A stretch of 64,000 nt of DNA from Cyclospora cayetanensis (taxonomy: Eukaryota > Apicomplexa > Conoidasida > Eucoccidiorida > Eimeriidae): assembly GCF_002999335.1 (NCBI RefSeq), contig NW_020312040.1, positions 1 to 64,000 of the forward strand, written 5' to 3'. Numbering within the stretch: the stretch's first letter is position 1; every line of letters starts with the position of its first letter. The position numbers were made by a program, and so were the translations under genes. Positions 58,276 to 64,000 of the stretch are shown piece after piece. The notes beneath the pieces were generated by a model that saw only the letters and a list, made by a program, of their open reading frames with translations, had not been told where the DNA came from and searched no databases.

Positions 58276-58932
58276 TTAGTAGCCCTTATTGTAAGAAGGC
58301 TGAACAGGCTCCATAATGTAGGTGGGCTTGACCATGTACCGCTGTATCATGTTGCTGGTGTCGATGGTCTTCGTCACGGGGGGTTGAGCGCAAGGGAGTG
58401 GAGCAGTTGTTGTTGTCGTGGTGCTCGCAGCAAAGCAAGGGGCCCTAAGGTATTGCTTTGTTGGCTGCTGGACGAACTGGACTATCTCTGGCTCTGGCTC
58501 TGGTTCTGGCTCTTTTCGAGGGACGGGGACAGCAACGGCCTTCTGCGGAACGACATACTTCTTGTGCTTCTTGTAGTGGTGTTTCTTTTTCTTGTACGTC
58601 TTGCCTGTTCTTGGTTGGATCTTTACGCATTTATACCCCGAGCAAAGCTCCCTCTTGATTGCGCCCTCCTCTCCTTCTTCAGCAGGCTCCATAAGAAAAC
58701 CTTGTTCTTGCTCCTCAAGGCCGAAGCCTGCCATTCCGGGCGGCAAGCTGACGACAACATCGTCCCCCTCAAACTTCAAGTAAACCCCAAAGTCTTCTTC
58801 TTCTGTTTCCCCACCCTCAGCAGATACCTCAGAGAGGACAGGAACCGGTGACTCTGTTTCGCTGCCTGCAGCCGCGCTGCACAGGGCCAGAGCGCATGAG
58901 GCTCCGAGAAGGCTGGAGAGGAGCTGCCGCAT
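58276..58932 (-). CDS. Secreted Lys/His- and Pro/Glu-rich protein
   Basis: Single exon, 218 residues from ATG 58932, which opens with a clear signal peptide (MRQLLSSLLGASCALALCS). The frame is open further upstream but without signal. The mature part has an acidic block (EGGETEEEDFG), a basic block KKKKHHYKKHKKY after two Cys, a Pro-Glu repeat (EPEPEPEPE), a Thr run and a Tyr-containing tail (MIQRYMVKPTYIMEP). It has no membrane anchor, so release into the vacuole, wall or host cell is expected. I recognise no named family; secreted proteins with basic and acidic blocks are common in coccidia. It heads a cluster of three small minus-strand genes with hydrophobic N-termini. Confidence 0.75.
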   Translation of the reverse strand: MRQLLSSLLGASCALALCSAAAGSETESPVPVLSEVSAEGGETEEEDFGVYLKFEGDDVVVSLPPGMAGFGLEEQEQGFLMEPAEEGEEGAIKRELCSGYKCVKIQPRTGKTYKKKKHHYKKHKKYVVPQKAVAVPVPRKEPEPEPEPEIVQFVQQPTKQYLRAPCFAASTTTTTTAPLPCAQPPVTKTIDTSNMIQRYMVKPTYIMEPVQPSYNKGY

Positions 58933-59506
58933 TGTTAGTAGAGAGCAGACAGTATAGGGGGCCCCAACACCTGTTAAGATATAGCAGTAAACGTGAATGA
59001 GAATGTTGTGGCTCCCGAACACGTCGTATAGAGGGACGTTAAAATAGTGTACAGCTCGCTACCGACAGCGGGGAGGGGGGGACCCGAGCAAGCCACGGCT
59101 GCACGCATACCGGAGCCACACAGGACCTAAACCGCCTTCTCCGATTGAAATAAAAAATCATAATTACTAGAGCAACATATAAGCGCACAAGCATTGCTTT
59201 AAGAATGTTTTGATGAGCTGATCTCACACCCTCACGTCCGCTCCAACAGAGCCCGAGTCGTCTGGAGGGTCTCGCCTTCCATGCCGCCCTAGATCTGGCT
59301 ACTACTACTTGGAGAAAGGACACGCACAGTTCTTTTACTTCTACCCGAGTCTAGTTTAGATATTGTTCTCAATATACTTTAAGGGGTAAGCAAAAGACAG
59401 GACAAACAACATCAGGGGGCTCTAATAGGACAGCCGTTTCGCATCCTTACGCCCCAGGGGACCAGCACGCTATCGGGATGCGCGTCAACTCATTCAGCCT
59501 TCATGG

Positions 59507-60105
59507 CTAATTGTGCCTCTTCTTCATGTCATTCAAGACCTGTGGGATGTCGTTTACTCTGTGTCTCTCCCCACATTTGGTTTCGAACAGCCCCGACAAA
59601 ACATCATTTTGCACATAATCTATATTCCGTACTCCCGGACCACTGCCCCTCCAGGCCTGCTGGACAATTCCAGGATCATAAGCGTCCTCGGCTTTTGCTT
59701 CTTCGACTTGCGCATAAAAGGGTCTCAGGTAAAGGAATCCCCCCCTGAAAATCTCCACAAAGAACCGGAACAAAAGTGCTAGAGGGTTACGGTAATAGGG
59801 AGAGCCATAAACCGCACTACGACTCCCGGGCTTCGTTAGGAGAGATGCTGAAGAATGGCTCTGAAGCTGATCGGTGGCTGTAGCTGATATTTGTCCGCGT
59901 ACCAAGAGCCCCCTGCCTGGTCTCCCTCTAGCCTGTCGTGCTCCGGCCCCTGCCGTAGTTCAACGCCTGGTAGTCCCCTAAGGCACTCAGGGGCCAAGAA
60001 GACGATACATAACGCAGTGCAGTATTTCAGCAAAAATACTACTGACGGCACTGAATCGCCGCAGCACCCCTTTGACGGCCCTTGAGAAATAACTTGAATA
60101 CGCAT
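59507..60105 (-). CDS. Hypothetical secreted or membrane protein, two overlapping frames
   Basis: ATG 60105 opens a frame with a hydrophobic stretch (VVFLLKYCTALCIVFLA) near residues 22-38, which closes at 59836. A second frame, open from at least 59905 to 59507, continues with VYGSPYYRNPLALLFRFFVE, an acidic part and a basic end. The frames overlap near a C5 run at 59908-59912, so a one-base difference there would fuse them into about 199 residues. A short intron is the alternative. No family is recognised. Confidence 0.45.
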
Positions 60106-61275
60106 ATCCTTTGCCTTCCGGCGAGAGGACGCTTTCTGCTGTACTCGGAGGTCAGAGGAAGACTTGCTCTTCGCGGAGATAAAAATCTAAAAAAATGTCT
60201 ACCCTCCTATTTAAAATAAGGTAGCTTCCCTTCTAAGTCTTGTAGTTTGAACGGATCCCCAATTTGGCATACAAAAAGCATGCAGAAAGCATATTTCTTG
60301 TTTGGGATTGGCCGCGGGATCGCGGGGAGGCCATCCAAATATACTATCAGGGCTCAGTAGCTGCCCAAATTCCCATGGAGGTTCAGAGTTTTGGGGTGGT
60401 CAATCCTATCGTCGGGGCATACGCCCCTTACGGTCTTCCCCATCATGCAGTATCCGCATATCGCCTGCCGTCTAAATGTCAAGCGGCGTGAAGGCTAGCT
60501 GTTATTATCTAGATACATAGCCGTTTTGCGGGAGAAAGTAACAATCACATGTCTCTCAACCTCAAGAAGTCAGAATGGCAAGAGGCACACAGGAGCCATT
60601 GGCTCGAAAAACGCATGAAAGATTGCGGGAGCCCTACTGCACTCACTCAAGTTCACCTGTATTCAACCACAAAAATGCATCTGGCTGTGATAAACAGACA
60701 GGAAACACTGAAGAGCGTTTGCAGACGCAGTAGGACGCAGCCGCGCGAGCTGAGTGCGGCCCGCTACTGCAGCTACCTGTGAACTGAGCAGCGTGAGGGT
60801 GATGAAGCACAGAGGGCGCTCCCAATCAGAATTTGGGAGCTGCGAATTCGTAAGCTTTCAGGGTTCTACATGAATTTTGAGGGCATATCGCGAGCCGTTG
60901 TTGGGGGCCCATGCCCTCATAATGGAGTACAGCAAAGTATATACACCGGGGGTTTCTGCGTGGACAATGCCCAAGAAGGGAACAGGGGCCCCCACGATCC
61001 CTAAACCGCTACCCTGTGATCCTGAGAACACACCACAAACACCAAAACATGAACTCCTTGATCCGTACTGAAGAGTTTTATGGTCCCGGCGAAGAAAAGG
61101 GGGGAGTTCCCGTCACGGCGGCTGCTTGTACAAGAGCTCCAACAGGGGCTGCCTCCTGATTAGATCTATTGCTCCGTCCCACCGCTTGTTCTAAAGTGGA
61201 GAAGAAACCCACAGCTCTATTTTGAAAGGAACGTGGGAGCGAAAACAAGAAACTCGATGAAAAGGCAAGAGAACA
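60106..61275. other. Intergenic region
   Basis: The only sizeable frame (60264-60491, +) starts with TTG and has no splice or homology support. Nothing else is seen. Confidence 0.55.
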
Positions 61276-62141
61276 TTAGAGCAAGCGGTACACCCCGGAG
61301 AGGCAGTCAGGACAGCCCAGGGAAAGCGAGCAAGCAATAGACAACAGCGAGACAGTTACTATACCTGCAAAAGGTACAGGCTGCGTTGCCTTAATACCGC
61401 TTGGGAGACTTGGCTCCTCCTGCAGAAGATTGCGGGCTTCCTCAGCAGTAAGGGATTTGTGGGGAACATCTGTGAGAGCTAAGAGGCCAGAGTGACCGGA
61501 AAGCAGAAAGCCTCTGTAGCCGCCAACGCAGCTCAAGCGAACTGCAACTGTAGAGTTAGGAGGAACACGAATCTCCGCAGTATCGGGGGTCTCCGAGCCA
61601 CTGACATGAGAGAAATCTACAGTCTGAGAGTCACAAACCGCAAGGCGCACACCGTCATTCAGTATCCAGGAAGCGTCGCCAGGAAATAAATGAAATGGGA
61701 AACGTAAAAACCCATAGACACAGAAGAAACAGAGAAAGAGGCACACACAGATCTCAAGAAAAGCGGTACAAGTCAGAACAAATGCTCAGAGTGCGGCTTC
61801 AAAGATGGATGGCGTTTGTCCCTTCATCGTCTTCTAGGCCGGAGCAGCATGCACAAACAGGAAAAAGGGTTTCTACAAACGCTCTTCTGTTTGCTTAGGA
61901 TGGGATCTGGTACATGCCTGCCAATGGAAGCAGAGCCCACAGTATTCTAAGGGGAAATACATGCGTAAAGACTGCACGAGACCAGATCTACTGGAGGACA
62001 AGGGGATTGACGCACCTGCGCGGCCGAATCCAGCTGCTTTTGCAGCTCCTCAGATGAGGGTGTCGAGGCTGCTCCTGCCATGCTAAGCAGCGATAAGACA
62101 AGTAAATACAGCAGCCCCGTGCGGTGTACAGTCAGTTGCAT
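61276..62141 (-). CDS. Small secreted protein with C-terminal hydrophobic tail
   Basis: Exon 1 (62141-62016) starts at ATG with a signal peptide (MQLTVHRTGLLYLLVLSLLS) and ends at GTGCGTC in phase 0. Exon 2 (61623-61276) follows a GACTCTCAG acceptor in phase 0 and gives a total of 157 residues. It has IRVPPNSTVAVRLSC, a repeated Gly/Leu part, LTAEEARNLLQEEP and a hydrophobic end (FAGIVTVSLLSIACSLSLG), which may be a membrane or lipid-anchor signal. A donor-like GTATAG just before the tail offers a different ending. The family is not recognised; surface or secretory-organelle location is inferred from the signal peptide. Confidence 0.6.
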
Positions 62142-62699
62142 TTTGTGCTATTTGTGCAAAGAATAGAGAATGCGGGGAAAATATAGCGTCCTAGAGGTTA
62201 AAACATAAGAAAAAGACCCAGAAAGGGAGTGGCAAATGGAAAAGGGCGGTAGCCGCTGACACCTGATTTGGTGAATGCACGGTTTAGGCAAAACAAGATT
62301 ATCCAGAAACGTCGGCCAAAGTTAGTGAAATTTCGGCTAAAGAGCTGCGTTTTCTTATTTTAAGTATTTAAAAGGAAGTGCATTCATTGCTTTATGCAAG
62401 TGCTTTTATTCCTCGTCTTGTTGCTGTGTAGCTGGGCACAAAGAAAAGGTAGAAGAATAGCGCCCGAGCAGGGCCCCCGTACTTGCTTGTTTTTCGGCAG
62501 TTTTCTTTTTTTCCCCTTGAGAGTGCCCCTCAGTCAAGTATTTTTTAAGCTTTACACTGAGCGTTCAACAAGTGGTGTGCTGAGCAGCACAGATCACCCC
62601 AACAAGCGTTGGTTTTCAAGCGGAGGCGCATTGTTTTAACAATATTGCAAACGTCGGCCCAAGGACTCGTGCGCCAATTCGTGTGTTTTTTATCGATTC

Positions 62700-62966
62700 C
62701 TAATCCCTTTTTCTCATTAATTTGACTTCCATCATTAATTTGCTCTTTCTTCGCGCTTTCTCTGGCTTTCCTTCCACGGACGCAGTGAGCAGAACGCGGG
62801 GGCCCCTCTTCTCTGCTCCTTCGGGGGTTTGGGAGTTTAGTATGCCCGCAGGTAGCTGTACATACCAGTAGAGCAAAGCTTCAGAAGCGGTGTCTCCCTG
62901 TAGTTTCTCAGACTCGGCGCAGCCAGGGGGAGGAAGCCAGTGGCCGTGACAGTCACTAGCTTTCAC
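62700..62966 (-). CDS. Open frame fragment, unrecognised
   Basis: Reads HGHWLPPPGCAESEKLQGD and ASEALLYWYVQLPAG, then a Lys/Arg-rich end. It has the look of coding sequence but lacks an ATG and a clear acceptor, so it may be the last exon of an unseen gene or a decayed one. Confidence 0.3.
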   Translation of the reverse strand: MKASDCHGHWLPPPGCAESEKLQGDTASEALLYWYVQLPAGILNSQTPEGAEKRGPRVLLTASVEGKPEKARRKSKLMMEVKLMRKRD

Positions 62967-63263
62967 GTAACGGTCCCCGCGGATCCGGTTTCAGGGGTTC
63001 ATCCCATGAGCGTTGCTTCCTTCGCCTCCGCTAGTCTTTCGCCGGTTATTGTAGCTTCTTCTTTGGCGCCTCTCCACCCCTCGCTCATACAGTTGCACAC
63101 CCGCCGCTACCCCTCTCCTGATCTCGTTGTCATTTCCCGCCTGCTGAGCGCCTCCCCGCCTCTATGACTCCTCGCAGCCCTCCATCCACTCCTTCCTCCC
63201 ATTCTCTGGCTCTCATGCACCTTGCTGCGCTCCTAGTCGTCTCTTTGTCCTCTTCCCGCGGCC

Positions 63264-64000
63264 ATGTGGTCTCTCCTGGGTTACTCGAACACCCCAGAGG
63301 AGGAGACAAAACCTAGTGATTCAGATGAAAAGGCCCCTGAGGAACAGCCTCCAGCTCCCGAGGGCCCCCCCGCCACCCCAACGACGGGCGGGGGGGGCAT
63401 ATGGAGCTGGTTCGGGTACGACGAGACTCCAGCAGAGCGAGAGACTGCACCGCAGGTAGGCTTCTTTGTCAAGGTGCAGCAGCATGTGATCCATGATGCG
63501 GTATCTTTTCCCGTTGCTTTTGAGGGCCACATCAATGCTGCTGAGCCGCCTGCTTGACGTATAGAACGTAATTCTCTTAGGGTAGTTGCTGAATCGTCTC
63601 GGCTGAAGTGTATCTACGCTTAAACCGAACCGACCAACCGTGACCCCTACCACCCGCAAGATGATGCACCATTCATGAAATTGCCGCTGCCGACGCAGTG
63701 TAATTAAGCTCGCTATTGTTGGAGCTGAGCACAGATCGTTGTTACGCTAAGGCCGCTCACTAGGGGAAGAGATTTTTAGTGGCTGGTGATTGCGATCCGC
63801 CATGGGGTGTCTGACCTGTTTGTTGAACTCAGGAAGCCGAGAGCTCCTCGCCTTCCGCAGCGGTTGTGGATGCACAAGTCTCAGCCAAGGAATCGCGTAA
63901 AAAGAAGAAACATGAGGCACACACGGCAAGCGAAGACAGCGGCATCCGCGAGAGGGAGGGAAAGGGCCATGCTAGGGGAGACGAGGAGGTCACCCTCCAG
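63264..64000 (+). CDS. Hypothetical protein with W-S-x-x-G-Y repeat, 5' part
   Basis: ATG 63264 has a favourable context (GCGGCCATGTGG). Exon 1 (63264-63455) ends at GTAGGC in phase 0. Exon 2 starts at 63833 after ACTCAG and is open to the window end. Exon 1 codes for two copies of a short motif, WSLLGYSNTPEE and WSWFGYDETPAE, separated by an acidic, Pro-rich linker. Exon 2 is Ser-, Lys- and Glu-rich (KESRKKKKHE). No family is recognised; the protein continues outside the window. Confidence 0.65.

Noticed and set aside
60264..60491. Plus-strand frame of 75 codons
   Set aside because: Starts at TTG and has no splice signals or similarity.

Overview
The window looks like nuclear DNA of a coccidian apicomplexan, most probably an Eimeria species. 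The reasons are an ApiAP2 transcription factor, a chloroquine-resistance-transporter (CRT) homologue and a prolyl-tRNA synthetase fused to a YbaK domain. The genes are intron-rich with GT/AG borders. CAG/CTG triplet arrays are abundant and are translated as runs of Gln, Ala or Ser, and microsatellites fill many introns. All gene models were joined by hand from reading frames, splice signals and phase agreement; none was checked against transcripts.

Layout. 1-1940 (+): 3' part of a DUF726/TMCO4-type alpha/beta hydrolase, entered through an intron made of a 26/26/12-base minisatellite. 2271-5957 (-): large Gln/Ala-rich protein, possibly organellar. 6795-13249 (+): complete 14-exon prolyl-tRNA synthetase. 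14227-20119 (-): complete 5-exon ApiAP2 protein with two AP2 domains and a long Met-Gln-Gln repeat. 20.2-28.4 kb: about 8 kb in which no gene could be supported. 28880-29365 (+): four-pass membrane protein. 29889-31892 (-): NSUN6-type RNA cytosine methyltransferase with a PUA domain. 32436-40670 (+): large multi-exon protein, best read as an AP-5 beta-like adaptor. 42069-47853 (+): complete 12-exon CRT-family transporter. 49509 to about 55.46 kb (-): SAM/TKL-type kinase homologue in which the catalytic residues are replaced. 55.5-58.2 kb: one orphan exon and a gene-poor stretch with telomere-like words. 58.2-62.2 kb (-): three small genes for secreted or membrane proteins. 63264-end (+): first two exons of a gene running off the window.

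The neighbours do not form a pathway, and no polycistronic organisation is visible. Two genes have direct pharmacological interest: prolyl-tRNA synthetase is the established halofuginone target, and CRT is the family behind chloroquine resistance in Plasmodium. The most unusual items are the predicted pseudokinase with a roughly 325-residue insertion, a perfect 50-bp palindrome in an intron, the intron minisatellite that repeats a splice-acceptor-like word, and the repeat-coded half of the ApiAP2 protein. I did not find a wholly new multi-gene system.
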